A stretch of 64,000 nt of DNA from Symsagittifera roscoffensis (lineage: Eukaryota; Xenacoelomorpha; Acoela; Convolutidae). Both the position numbers and the translations under genes were made by a program. Under the pieces are notes generated by a model. It ran no database searches and was not told the origin of the DNA. It saw only the letters and a list, made by a program, of their open reading frames with translations. The first letter of the stretch is position 1. Every line of letters starts with the position of its first letter. The stretch covers positions 33,517,651-33,581,650 of the forward strand of contig NC_087062.1 of assembly GCF_963678635.1 (NCBI RefSeq), given 5' to 3'. Shown here one piece after another: positions 28,010-39,052 of the stretch.

Positions 28010-30613
28010 GTTCGACCAAGCGAGTTACATTTCGACCGGTGCGACCAAAACATTTAGGTTTCGACCATGCGAGATACTTTTCGAGCGGCGCGAGCAAAAA
28101 GTCTATGTTTTGACCAAGTACGACCAAGCGAGATACTTCTTGACCGGCGCGACCAAAACATCTAGGTTTGGACCCAGTTTGACCGAGCGAGATATGTTTC
28201 GATCGGCACGATTGCGAACTTCTATGTTTCAACCAGGTTCGACCCATCGAGATATGTTTCGACCGGCGCGACCAAAATATCTAAATTTCGACCAAGTTCG
28301 ACCAAACGAGTTACATTTCGACCGGCGCGAGCAAAAAATCAATGTTTTGACCAAGTACGACCCAGCGAGATACGTTTCGACCGGCGCGACCAAAATATTT
28401 ATGTTTCGACCAAGTTCTACCAAGTGAGATACGTTTCGACCGGCGCGACCAAAACATCTAGGTTTCGACCGCAATCGACCAAACGATAGACATTTCGACC
28501 GGCGCGACCAAATTATTTATGTCTTGACCAAGTTTGACCAAGTGAGATACGTTTTGACCGGTGCAACCAAAACATCTATTTTTCGACTAAATTCGACCAA
28601 GCGAGTTACATTTCGACCGGTGCGACCAAAAAATTTAGGTTTCGACCATGCGAGATACTTTTTGACCGGCGCGAGCAAAAAAATCTATGTTTTGACCAAG
28701 TACGACCATGCGAGATACGTCTTGACCGGCGCGACCAAAACATCTAGGTTTGGACCAAGTTCGACCAAGCGAGATATGGTTCGATCGGCACAACCACAAA
28801 ACTCTATGTTTTGACCACGTTCGACCAAGTGAGATACGTTTCGCCCGGCGCAACCAAAACATCTAATTTTCGACTAAATTCGACCAAGCGAGTTACATTT
28901 CGACCGGTGCGACCAAAACATTTAGGTTTCGACCATGCGAGATACTTTTCGAGCGGCGCGAGCAAAAAGTCTATGTTTTGACCAAGTACGACCAAGCGAG
29001 ATACTTCTTGACCGGCGCGACCAAAACATCTAGGTTTGGACCCAGTTTGACCGAGCGAGATATGTTTCGATCGGCACGATTGCGAACTTCTATGTTTCAA
29101 CCAGGTTCGACCCATCGAGATATGTTTCGACCGGCGCGACCAAAATATCTAAATTTCGACCAAGTTCGACCAAACGAGTTACATTTCGACCGGCGCGAGC
29201 AAAAAATCAATGTTTTGACCAAGTACGACCCAGCGAGATACGTTTCGACCGGCGCGACCAAAATATTTATGTTTCGACCAAGTTCTACCAAGTGAGATAC
29301 GTTTCGACCGGCGCGACCAAAACATCTAGGTTTCGACCGCAATCGACCAAACGATAGACATTTCGACCGGCGCGACCAAATTATTTATGTCTTGACCAAG
29401 TTTGACCAAGTGAGATACGTTTTAACCGGTGCAACCAAAACATCTATTTTTCGACTAAATTCGACCAAGCGAGTTACATTTCGACCGGTGCGACCAAAAA
29501 ATTTAGGTTTCGACCATGCGAGATACTTTTTGACCGGCGCGAGCAAAAAAATCTATGTTTTGACCAAGTACGACCATGCGAGATACGTCTTGACCGGTGC
29601 GACCAAAACATCTAGGTTTGGACCAAGTTCGACCAAGCGAGATATGGTTCGATCGGCACAACCACAAAACTCTATGTTTTGACCACGTTCGACCAAGTGA
29701 GATACGTTTCGCCCGGCGCAACCAAAACATCTAATTTTCGACTAAATTCGACCAAGCGAGTTACATTTCGACCGGTGCGACCAAAACATTTAGGTTTCGA
29801 CCATGCGAGTTACTTTTCGAGCGGGGCGAGCAAAAAGTCTATGTTTTGACCAAGTACGACCAAGCGAGATACTTCTTGACCGGCGCGACCAAAACATCTA
29901 GGTTTGGACCCAGTTCGACCGAGCGAGATATGTTTCGATCGGCACGATTGCGAACTTCTATGTTTCAACCAGGTTCGACCCATCGAGATATGTTTCGACC
30001 GGCGCGACCAAAATATCTAAATTTCGACCAAGTTCGACCAAACGAGTTACATTTCGACCGGCGCGAGCAAAAAATCAATGTTTTGACCAAGTACGACCCA
30101 GCGAGATACGTTTCGACCGGCGCGACCAAAATATTTATGTTTCGACCAAGTTCTACCAAGTGAGATACGTTTCGACCGGCGCGACCAAAACATCTAGGTT
30201 TCGACCGCAATCGACCAAACGATAGACATTTCGACCGGCGCGACCAAATTATTTATGTCTTGACCAAGTTTGACCAAGTGAGATACGTTTTGACCGGTGC
30301 AACCAAAACATCTATTTTTCGACTAAATTCGACCAAGCGAGTTACATTTCGACCGGTGCGACCAAAAAATTTAGGTTTCGACCATGCGAGATACTTTTTG
30401 ACCGGCGCGAGCAAAAAAATCTATGTTTTGACCAAGTACGACCATGCGAGATACGTCTTGACCGGCGCGACCAAAACATCTAGGTTTCGACCAAGTTCGA
30501 CCAAGCGAGATATGGTTCGATCAGCACAACCACAAAACTCTATGTCTTGACCAAGTTCGACCAAGTGAAATACGTTTCGACCGGCGCGACCAAAACATCT
30601 ATTTTTCGACTAA
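28010..30613 (+). repeat. Higher-order repeat, three copies of an 868-bp unit
   Basis: Three consecutive copies start at about 28,010, 28,878 and 29,746. Every open-frame landmark repeats at exactly 868 bp (28,110/28,978/29,846, 28,229/29,097/29,965 and 28,524/29,392/30,260). The copies differ by only a handful of substitutions, such as tttgacc/ttcgacc and gttttaacc/gttttgacc, so this is among the youngest amplifications in the array. An older, more diverged relative lies at about 31,200-32,000. Confidence 0.92.
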
Positions 30614-33228
30614 ATTCGACCAAGCGAGATACATTTCGACCGGCGCGACCAAAACATTTAGGTTTCGACCAAGCGAGATACTTTTCGACCGGCGCGAGCA
30701 AAAAATCTATGTTTTGACCAAGTACGACCAAGCGAGATACGTCTTGACCGGCGCGACCAAAACATCTAGGTTTTGACCCAGTTCGACCGAGCGAGATATG
30801 TTTCGATCGGCACGACCCCGAAATTCTATGTTTTGACCAGGTTCGACCAAGCGAGATACGTTTCGACCCGAGCGACCAAAACATCTATGTTTCGACCAAG
30901 TTCGACCAAGCGAGATATGGTTCGATCGGCACAACCACAAAACTCTATGTCTTGACCAAGTTCGACCAAGCGAGTTACATTTCGACCGGTGCGACCAAAA
31001 CATTTAGGTTTCGACCATGCGAGATACTTTTCGAGCGGCGCGAGCAAAAAATCTATGTTTTGACCAAGTACAACCAAGCGAGATACGTCTTGACCGGCGT
31101 GACCAAAACATCTAGGTTTGGACCCAGTTCGACCCAGCGAGATATGTTTCGATCGGTACGATCGCGTACTTCTTTGTTTCAACCAGGTTCGACCCTTCGA
31201 GATACGTTTCGACCGGCGCGACCAAAACATTTAGGTTTCGACCATGCGAGATACTTTTCGAGCGGCGCGAGCAAAAAATCTATGTTTTGACCAAGTACAA
31301 CCAAGCGAGATACGTCTTGACCGGCGTGACCAAAACATCTAGGTTTGGACCCAGTTCGACCGAGCGAGATATGTTTCGATCGGCACGATCGCGTACTTCT
31401 TTGTTTCAACCAGGTTCGACCCTTCGAGATACGTTTCGACCGGCGCGACCAAAATATCTAAGTTTCGACCAAGTTCGACCAAACGAGTTACATTTCAACC
31501 GGCGCGAGCAAAAAATCAATGTTTTGACCAAGTACGACCCAGCGAGATACGTTTCGACCGGTGCGACCAAAATATTTATGTTTCGACCAAGTTCTACCAA
31601 GCGAGATACGTTTCGACCGGCGCGACCAAAACATCTAGGTTTCGACCGCAATCGACCAAGCGAGAGACATTTCGACCGGCGCGACCAAATTATTTATGTC
31701 TTGACCAAGTTCAACCAAGTGAGATACGTTTTAACCGGCGCAACCAAAACATCTATTTTTCGACTAAATTCAACCAAGCGAGATACATTTCGACCGGCGC
31801 GACCAAAACATTTAGGTTTCGACCAAGCGAGATACTTTTCGACCGGCGCGAGCGAAAAAATCTATGTTTTGACCAAGTACGACCATGCGAGATACGTCTT
31901 GACCGGCGCGACCAAAACATCTAGGTTTGGACCCAGTTCGACCGAGCGAGATATGTTTCGATCGGCACGACCACAAAACTCTATGTCTTGATCAAGTTCG
32001 ACCAAGTGAGATACGTTTTGACCGGCGCGACCAAAACATCTAATTTTCGACTAAATTCGACGAAGCGAGATACATTTTGACCGGTGCGACCGAATAATTT
32101 AGGTTTCGACAAAGCGATATACTTTTCGACCGGCGCGAGCAAAAAATCTATGTTTTGCCCAAGTACGACCATGCGAGATACGTCTTGACCGGAGCGACCA
32201 AAACATCTAGGTTTCGACCCAGTTTGACCGAGAGAGATATGTTTCGATCGGCACGACCACAAAACTCTATGTCTTGACCAAGTTCGACCAAGTGAGATAC
32301 GTTTTGACCGGCGCGACCAAAACATCTAATTTTCGACTAAATTTGAACAAGCGAGATACATTTTGACCGGTGCGACCGAATAATTTAGGTTTCGACAAAG
32401 CGAGATACTTTTCGACCGGCGCGAGCAAAAAATCTATGTTTTGCCCAAGTACGACCATGCGAGTTACGTCTTGACCGGAGCGACCAAAACATCTAGGTTT
32501 CGACCCAGTTTGACCGAGAGAGATATGTTTCGATCGGCACGACCACAAAACTCTATGTCTTAACCAAGTTCGACCAAGCGAGATACATTTCGACCGGCGC
32601 GACCGAATAATTTAGGCTTCGACCAAGTACGACAAAGCGAGATACTTTTCGACCGGCGCGAGCAAAAAATCAATGTTTTGACCAAGTACGACCCAGCGAG
32701 ATACGTTTCGACCGGCGCGAACAAAACATCTATGTTTCGACCAAGTTCGACCAAGCGAGATATTTTTCGATCGGCATGACCACAAAACTCTATGTCTTGA
32801 CCAAGTTCGACCAAGTGAGATACGTTTTGACCGGCGCGACCAAAACATCTAATTTTTGACTAATTTCGACCAAGCGAGATACTTTTCGACCGGCGCGAGC
32901 AAAAAATCTATATTTTGACAAAGTACGACCAAGCGAGATACTTTTCGACCGGCGCGAGCAAAAAATCAATGTTTTGACTAAGTACGACACAGCGAGATAC
33001 GTTTCGACCGGCGCGACCAAAATATCTATGTTTCGACCAAGTTCTACCAAGCGAGATACGTTTCGACCGGCATGACCAAAACATCTAGGTTTCGACCACA
33101 TTCGACCAAGCGAGATACATTTCGACCGGCGCGACCAAAGTATTTATGTTTTGACCAAGTTCGACCAAGCGAGATATGTTTCGACCTGCGCAACCTGTAA
33201 AATCTAGGTTTCGACCAAGTTCAATCAA

Positions 33229-34265
33229 GTGAGATACGTTTTGACCGGCGCGACCAAAACATCTAGGTTTGGACCAAGTTTGACCAAGCGAGATACGTTT
33301 CAACCGGCGCGATCAAAACATCTATGTTTCGACCAAGTTCAATCAAGCAAGATTTGTTTCGACAAGGCGAGATATTTTTCGGCCGGCATGACCACAAACC
33401 TTTTTGTTTTGACCAAGTTTGACCAAAAAAGATACGTTTGAACCGGCGCGAACAAAACATCTAGGTTTCGAGCAAGTTCGACCGAGCGAGATACATGCCG
33501 ACCGGCGCGACCAAAACATCTATGTTTCGACACCAAGGAAGATATGTTTCGACAACGCGAGATATGTTTCCACCGGCACGACCACAAAATTCTTTGTTTT
33601 GACCAAGTTTGACCAAACAAGATACGTTTCGACCGGCGCGAACAAAACATCTATGTTTCGACCAAGTTCGACCCAGCGAGATACGTTTTGACCGGCGCGA
33701 CCGAAACATCTAGGTTTCGAGCAAGTTCGACCGAGCGAGATACATGCCGACCGGCGCGACCAAAACATCTATGTTTGGACACCAAGGAAGATATGTTTCG
33801 ACAACGCGAGATATGTTTCCACCGGCACGGCCACAAAATTCTTTGTTTTGACCAAGTTTGACCAAACAAGATACGTTTCGACCGGCGCGAACAAAACATC
33901 TATGTTTCGACCAAGTTCGACCCAGCGAGATACGTTTTGACCGGCGCGACCGAAACATCTAGGTTTCGACCAAGTTCGACCAAACAAGATACGTTTTGAC
34001 CGGCGCGACCAAAACATCTAGGTTTGGACCAAGTTTGACCAAGCGAGATACGTTTCAACCGGCGCGATCAAAACATCTATGTTTCGACCAAGTTCGATCA
34101 AGCAAGATTTGTTTCGACAAGGCGAGATATTTTTCGGCCGGCATGACCACAAAACTCTTTGTTTTGACCAAGTTTGACCAAAAAAGATACGTTTCGACCG
34201 GCGCGAACAAAACATCTATGTTTCGACCAAGTTCGACCAAGCTAGATACGTTTCGACCGGCGTGA
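33229..34265 (+). repeat. Divergent edge monomers with 249-bp and ~760-bp periods
   Basis: Near the right end the monomers become irregular (gacaaggcgag, ggaagatatgtttcgac, aaaaaagatacg). A 249-bp unit is duplicated (33,461-33,709 against 33,710-33,958), and the left part of the block, 33,229-33,460, returns at about 33,996-34,215. The higher divergence at the array edge fits the usual picture in which homogenisation weakens towards satellite borders. Confidence 0.75.
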
Positions 34266-34340
34266 CCAAAACATCTATGTTTCGACCAAGTTCGACCAAG
34301 CGAGACATGTTTTGATCGGCACACCACAAACTCTTATGTT

Positions 34341-34800
34341 TTGACCAATTGAGTCATATAGGTTTCGACCAAGTTCAACCTAGTAAAAACATTTCGACCA
34401 AGTTCGACCAAAGAAAAGCCTTTCGACCGAGTGCGACCCGGGTCGTGGTCCCAGACTAATGTCCAGATTTTTGTGACAAATCTTTGGCATGTATAGACTT
34501 TTGCGACCACAAGGATCCGCTGCGACTTCCGAAACCGAAACGGAGATCAGTCGCGAAATTTTCTGACCCATATTTAATATGTGCAGATGTTCGCAACTAA
34601 TATTTGCATTTCCAGACTTTCGCAATCGAAAATTCTGCCACGACTTGCGCGACCACAGCGGAGACGGCACGGCAAGACTACCCGTTTCGAGGGGTTCGAC
34701 TATCTTTTCACTGAACCGAACAAAAATAGCTATGTATCGATCGACTCGACCAAATATGACTATGTTTCGACTGATTTGATCCAAACTAGCTATTGTAACC
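34341..34800 (+). repeat. Degraded satellite border with bare 30-bp repeat
   Basis: From 34,341 the 59-bp register is lost, but CGAC-rich motifs continue (cgacccgggtcg, gcgaccacaagg, cacgacttgcgcgacc). At 34,717-34,800 three units spaced 30 bp apart can be aligned (starts near 34,717, 34,747 and 34,777), each with a cgacc-like core followed by a (g)actatgt-like tail. This resembles one half of the 59-bp monomer. Beyond about 34,800 the sequence turns AT-rich and the repeat is gone. Short open frames here are not supported as genes. Confidence 0.6.
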
Positions 34801-35736
34801 AGTTCTAAGCTAGCATTTATAGACCAATTATGTTAATGATGGAATATCACTATAAATTATTTAAAACTAACCAATCATTTTCCATCTCTAACAATTGCAC
34901 TTATTTGTGAGTGCTGAAACTACTTGTAGTTTCAACACCAGAACAAATTGAATAAGATCGTGAAAGAAGACTTGAAAGAAGACCAAGATCGTGGCGCGAA
35001 ATGTAATCAGGAATCGGTCCACTCTGCTACAAGATAGCACGACGGAAACCGGATCAAACCTTTGCATTTAAAATACTTTAGGCAGTAAATCTAAACTTTG
35101 ATTTACTCACATGAAAATTGAAGTAGTCCTTCAACAACCTTATTGGTGTTAAACCTACTATCTATACAATCACGACTGATAAAAAGAACACAAGTCATTC
35201 CCTCCAAAATCTGCAGTGAAACAAAACTTTTTAATAATAATTTATTAAATACAAAATACAAAAACTAATAAGAATAAAATTCATTGCTGTTTCATAAATT
35301 AACTAATTTTGGTAATCCCAGCTTCATAACCTAAAACATAACAGCATCAATTCAAGAATTTAATCTCATCAATGCCCTAACTTTTAAATTTTTTTCATCT
35401 CAAATTTTCAAATTATCAAGGCTTATCCTTGTTTTTACTACTCCATTTTTCTTTAACAAACAGATCATTAAGGCTTCTCTTGGATCTTTCATTTTAAATT
35501 AAATTTAAACTAACATTTTTTTATTGATCATCAAGGATTTCCTCGGATCAAACAGAACAATTTTGTTATCCCCTTTCCACATTTTTAAAGTGTCTAATGA
35601 CCTCAGACGCAAGAATACACGCAAGAATGATAAAATTTCATCAAGAATATTTCATTAAATCCATCCCTTATGAAAAAGTAAACCCTGAAAAAATCCGAAA
35701 AACAATCAACGTTTCAACAATAAAATAGAAAACAAA
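34801..35736. other. AT-rich stretch without a gene
   Basis: I see no open frame, repeat or RNA gene here. The + strand is rich in A and C relative to T and G, a bias that continues through the viral remnant to its right, so part of it may be a decayed upstream portion of that insertion. Confidence 0.5.
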
Positions 35737-37170
35737 GTGACACGTTTTCAAATCTACCCAGAAACACAACGCGCTTGCAAGTATAACACTCCACATTATA
35801 AAACACAATACTCAGAAACTCTTGTCGAATACGAAAAAAGTTTCGGCTTGAACACAGGAAAACTAAAAATAACCCAAAACCAACACATCAAATTTCAAAT
35901 AGTCATGAAAACTCATACATCCCAGTAAAATTTCTGAAAAACATAGGAAGAACTGGTGGAAAACTTCAATCACAAGACAAAAGCAGTACACGCTTACAAG
36001 AACTATCTCTTATGAACAATACCTATTTTGGTTCAAATCACTATGACATCCTAGAAGACATGAAATTAGACTATACAATGGGTAGAAATTTTCAAGAAAT
36101 GTCACTATGAGAACTAGAAACGTTTCATCAATAAGGTGAACTTGAAGCAACACAAATTTTTCAATCACTTGCACTTGCAGTATTAAAAATACCTTATGCA
36201 GGATATTTGTTGTCAGGTAATAGATCAAGTTTTATTGACTACGAAGGAAATATGTTATGGTATTACCCATGTACGAAAAAAGTATCCTCATTATATGTAT
36301 TTGAAGACAAAAGATGTTACTAAAGAAACCCCATATTCTACAAAAAAAAAGTACATTTTATTGACACACTTTCTAGAAGAACATATTTTTGGGATACAGC
36401 TGATCCATGTGGATCTGAAAATAGCTACAATGTTGTACAGTTAAATCCCGATGAAGATCAACATTATTTTCTCACACCATATCCTACACTTATGCCATCA
36501 TTATAGAAATTTTCACCAGAAGGTATCAAAGCTATTGCCAGAAACCCAAATATAGATTTACAATCAATAGGTATATACTCTGAATCATATATACAACATC
36601 ACATCCGCACACAATAATTTCAAGAACTTCTTACAAAATGGATACAATACAAAAACAATCCAATGACCAAAACTTAAGAAAACTTGCAGAAACCGCAGGA
36701 TTTTCAGACATCTATACACAAGACTACAGTGGATACTCTAAACAATGAAAGGTTACCTTTAGTTAAACGGTGAAAATTACCGTCCACAAAATATATCACA
36801 CATCAATATCTTTAATTCTGTAAAATTGAAAAATGAACTTCTCGCCTTTCTAGGATGGCTCTACTACATCTTAGAAAGATTGACTATATTTTATGCAATG
36901 CTTAACTTTTTTGTTTTTCTCTTTTCATTAATGAAAGGACTCTATAATGCATGCGCAAAACACACACAAGTAAGCAAACAAAAAGGTGTAGCACGCATTT
37001 TTTTCGCAGAGTTTTTCGGAATATTTTCAACCTCATTTATCAAAATACTTTTAGACGCTCAAATAAAAGAATATAACAAAAAACTATCAAACACACCTAA
37101 TGCATATGATAATTCACAAGACAAAAATAAAAATAACACCTACTGCATCGCAATTACACACTTTACATAA
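35737..37170 (+). pseudogene. Chuvirus-like (mononegaviral) glycoprotein remnant, endogenous viral element
   Basis: This looks like the decayed gene of a viral surface glycoprotein of the type found in Chuviridae and captured as env by some BEL/Pao retroelements. A long stretch in one frame from 35,931 to about 36,690 is interrupted by at least five stops. It keeps a segment around 36,310-36,480 with a Cys-Tyr pair, a Pro-Ile-Phe-Tyr run, a Phe-Ile-Asp run, a later Pro-Cys pair and a FLTPYP motif, then a GIYSES motif near 36,570. This order of features is what I know from chuvirus-type glycoproteins. The frame then changes: 36,826-37,170 is open for 114 codons and holds a hydrophobic segment (about residues 19-37 of that frame) followed by a basic tail, fitting a C-terminal membrane anchor. 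35,737-35,928 is open in the same frame as that tail and may be its N-terminal part. With several stops and at least two frameshifts it cannot make the protein. The family call rests on motif pattern alone. Confidence 0.55.
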
Positions 37171-37373
37171 TAACCATCCATTTTTTTTAGTACCACGAAG
37201 TTACAGGAAAATAGCCCTAACAGAGCGCATCTCTGCAATTCATAGTTACCCACAAAGTCCAGTTACTCACTTAAAAGCCCAGCAACCAAATGTAGAAAAA
37301 ACGTATGAATAAATTCTAGACAGCCACATACCACTAGTTTTCGTTCTCAGAACAACCATCTCTTTAGACCACG

Positions 37374-38210
37374 ATGAGCCGCCAGATTGGTTCCCTGAAC
37401 CGTTCCCTTTCATACCCATCCAATCACCAATGTCACTCTCCAATCATATCATTTTCTCAATTCACTCCGCATCTTGTACCATCATATACTAATAATTCAC
37501 CACGCATGGATTCAGATGACACTTCCATAAACACAAGTTTTCACACAATTTCACAATTTAACAATTCTGATATTAAAACCCCAGATGAGTTCGCATACTC
37601 CGAGCCTAACTCATCCACTTTTTCCCTGCCCCATTTCAATCACTCCATACACAAATTCCCGATGAGCCTTCCTCAGTCCCTTCTTCCTACACTGATGCAA
37701 ACCCAATTTTTGTCCCCAATGACCAGCGAACCACCTGACCCCTCTAACCCCGTTGATGAAGAACTCGAGAATGATTTAGATAATTTTATAAACCTGCAAC
37801 AACAACTTCAAAACCCTAACAAACTATTAATACATCATCCATCACAAACCTTGACAACCTCCGAATCCTCAAAACTAGCATCTGCTACTGAAGAAACCCG
37901 AGGCCACCGACTATTTAAACGTAAACATCCCAATGCCAAAATATCTTCTACCCCTCGACCACCTCGAACGGTTTCAGTTCACGCACTTCGTACTAACACA
38001 AAAGAATTCCTACCATGTGCTTACCATTTTTTCCACAATACTTACTATCAAACAAACACTAACAACGATCAACGACTTACGTTAATGAACATGCCTTGTT
38101 TTCCATACCTTCATGGACCTCATATCATCCTTTCAGTAGCCCATTATCAATTCCATTATATAATAACCCAGACGACAATGAATTGTGTCACACTCGATTA
38201 CATCACCTAA
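37374..38210 (+). CDS. Ser/Pro/Thr-rich 278-codon open frame, part of the viral remnant
   Basis: An uninterrupted frame of 278 codons, the longest outside the satellite. The first ~180 residues are low in complexity and rich in Ser, Pro, Thr, Asn and His, with an acidic patch (DEELENDLDN) near residues 125-135, so mostly disordered. A basic stretch (HRLFKRKHPNAK) follows near residue 180. It lies 200 bp downstream of the glycoprotein-like remnant on the same strand and shares its A- and C-rich composition, so I take it as the next gene of the same insertion, perhaps the disordered N-terminus of a nucleoprotein or a phosphoprotein-like protein. From about 38,096 the meaningful frame seems to switch, and the last ~35 codons (HIILSVAHYQFHYI) are probably out of frame. 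I recognise no domain. It could also be an unrelated transposon gene. Confidence 0.4.
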   Translation: MSRQIGSLNRSLSYPSNHQCHSPIISFSQFTPHLVPSYTNNSPRMDSDDTSINTSFHTISQFNNSDIKTPDEFAYSEPNSSTFSLPHFNHSIHKFPMSLPQSLLPTLMQTQFLSPMTSEPPDPSNPVDEELENDLDNFINLQQQLQNPNKLLIHHPSQTLTTSESSKLASATEETRGHRLFKRKHPNAKISSTPRPPRTVSVHALRTNTKEFLPCAYHFFHNTYYQTNTNNDQRLTLMNMPCFPYLHGPHIILSVAHYQFHYIITQTTMNCVTLDYIT

Positions 38211-39052
38211 CCGCAGCACTTCATGAAAAGCAATTCACAACCATCGGACTAACCCAAACACTAAATAGATTCACTGCACAAAAAGCAAACTGATTTTCCA
38301 TTAACCATTATGATCACGCCATTGCACGATATATGGAAGATACTTTTTTACAAGACGATACTAACGCTAACCTCTAACTAGCTGAAAAATTTTCATAAGT
38401 TCTCAATATGTATTTACCATCAATTGCATGAATAAAAAATTTGATCATGATATATCTAGAGCACTTTGCGACACAAAAGCCTACGACCCCTTTTTCAATA
38501 AATTTAACCATTTTTCACTAACTTTCAATTTTCTAACACCAAAAGAACGCGACTTACTCTGCTCACATCAAATAAAGTTACGCACAAAACAAAGTCATTC
38601 AAACACTTTTTCTAAATTTATCCAAGACCGTTATACTACTTATACACCATCAAGGAAACCCTCAACATAGATTTCAATTTTTTAACTCTAAATATACTTC
38701 ACCCTTCTTATTAAATTTCACATACTGTATAAAAGACACTAACATGCAAGGTAACATCAGAACTTACGACCCTATACGACAAAGGTATTTATTTTGCCCA
38801 CTAACCAAAACTTTCAACATTGATGAATCTAGTCCCTTAATTGTTCCTCACGAATATATACAGCCTGTCGAAGTCCAGATCCTGGAACATATACACAACA
38901 CTAACTATAACCATAAACTTTATAATCTAATCCAAAACACTCCGCACGAATTCTCACCAAGTAGTGAAGAGCAAAAGACCATCAAAGCACTTGAACTCCT
39001 ATGGCCTCTACTGCAAACTAAATATATCACCGCTTACTCGCTAAACTCCTAA
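38096..39052 (+). pseudogene. Broken frames continuing the viral remnant (possible nucleoprotein region)
   Basis: Three open pieces follow one another on the + strand in two frames: 38,096-38,293, 38,428-38,670 and 38,744-39,052, the last being 102 codons and ending in a stop at 39,050-39,052. Their composition (many Thr, Asn, His and Tyr; C-ending codons) matches the preceding frame and differs from the AT-rich flanks. The pieces look like one former coding region of about 950 bp broken by frameshifts and stops. In chuviruses a nucleoprotein gene follows the glycoprotein gene, so position suggests that identity; I cannot recognise a nucleoprotein motif. Confidence 0.35.

Larger units (their letters stand above)
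1..34340 (+). repeat. 59-bp CGACC-rich satellite DNA array, open at the left edge
   Basis: The stretch is a head-to-tail tandem array with a 59-bp period, about 580 monomers in one orientation. A typical monomer has a first half starting tttcgaccaag and ending gcgagatacg, and a second half starting tttcgaccggcg and ending aaaacatctatg. The halves align with each other, so the monomer is an old dimer of a ~30-bp unit. The pentamer cgacc recurs four times, spaced about 10, 20 and 9 bp. Common variants are gatatg with cgatcggcacgaccacaaac, cgacccgcgcgacc, and tgacc in place of cgacc. G+C is about half, against clearly AT-rich flanks. The monomer lacks stops in all + frames and carries one TAG on the minus strand, so long frames (up to 260 codons at 7,880-8,662) arise by chance. 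They repeat every 177 bp (3 x 59) and shift frame with every indel. I annotate no CDS here. Confidence 0.97.

Noticed and set aside
1-34340. Scores of open frames of 60-260 codons on both strands
   Set aside because: They follow from a stop-poor 59-bp repeat, overlap each other on both strands, shift frame at every indel and show no start context or domain.
1-34340. CRISPR-like array (regular repeat of ~30 bp)
   Set aside because: There are no unique spacers; the sequence between repeats is itself repeat, and the surroundings are eukaryotic.
1-34340. RNA polymerase III B-box or tRNA T-arm likeness of ggttcgacc words
   Set aside because: The downstream bases do not fit the B-box consensus, there is no A box at the right distance, and no cloverleaf can be drawn.
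37100-37312. 70-codon frame between the glycoprotein-like remnant and the next frame
   Set aside because: It overlaps the end of the preceding frame and shows no motif; probably chance openness in stop-poor A/C-rich sequence.
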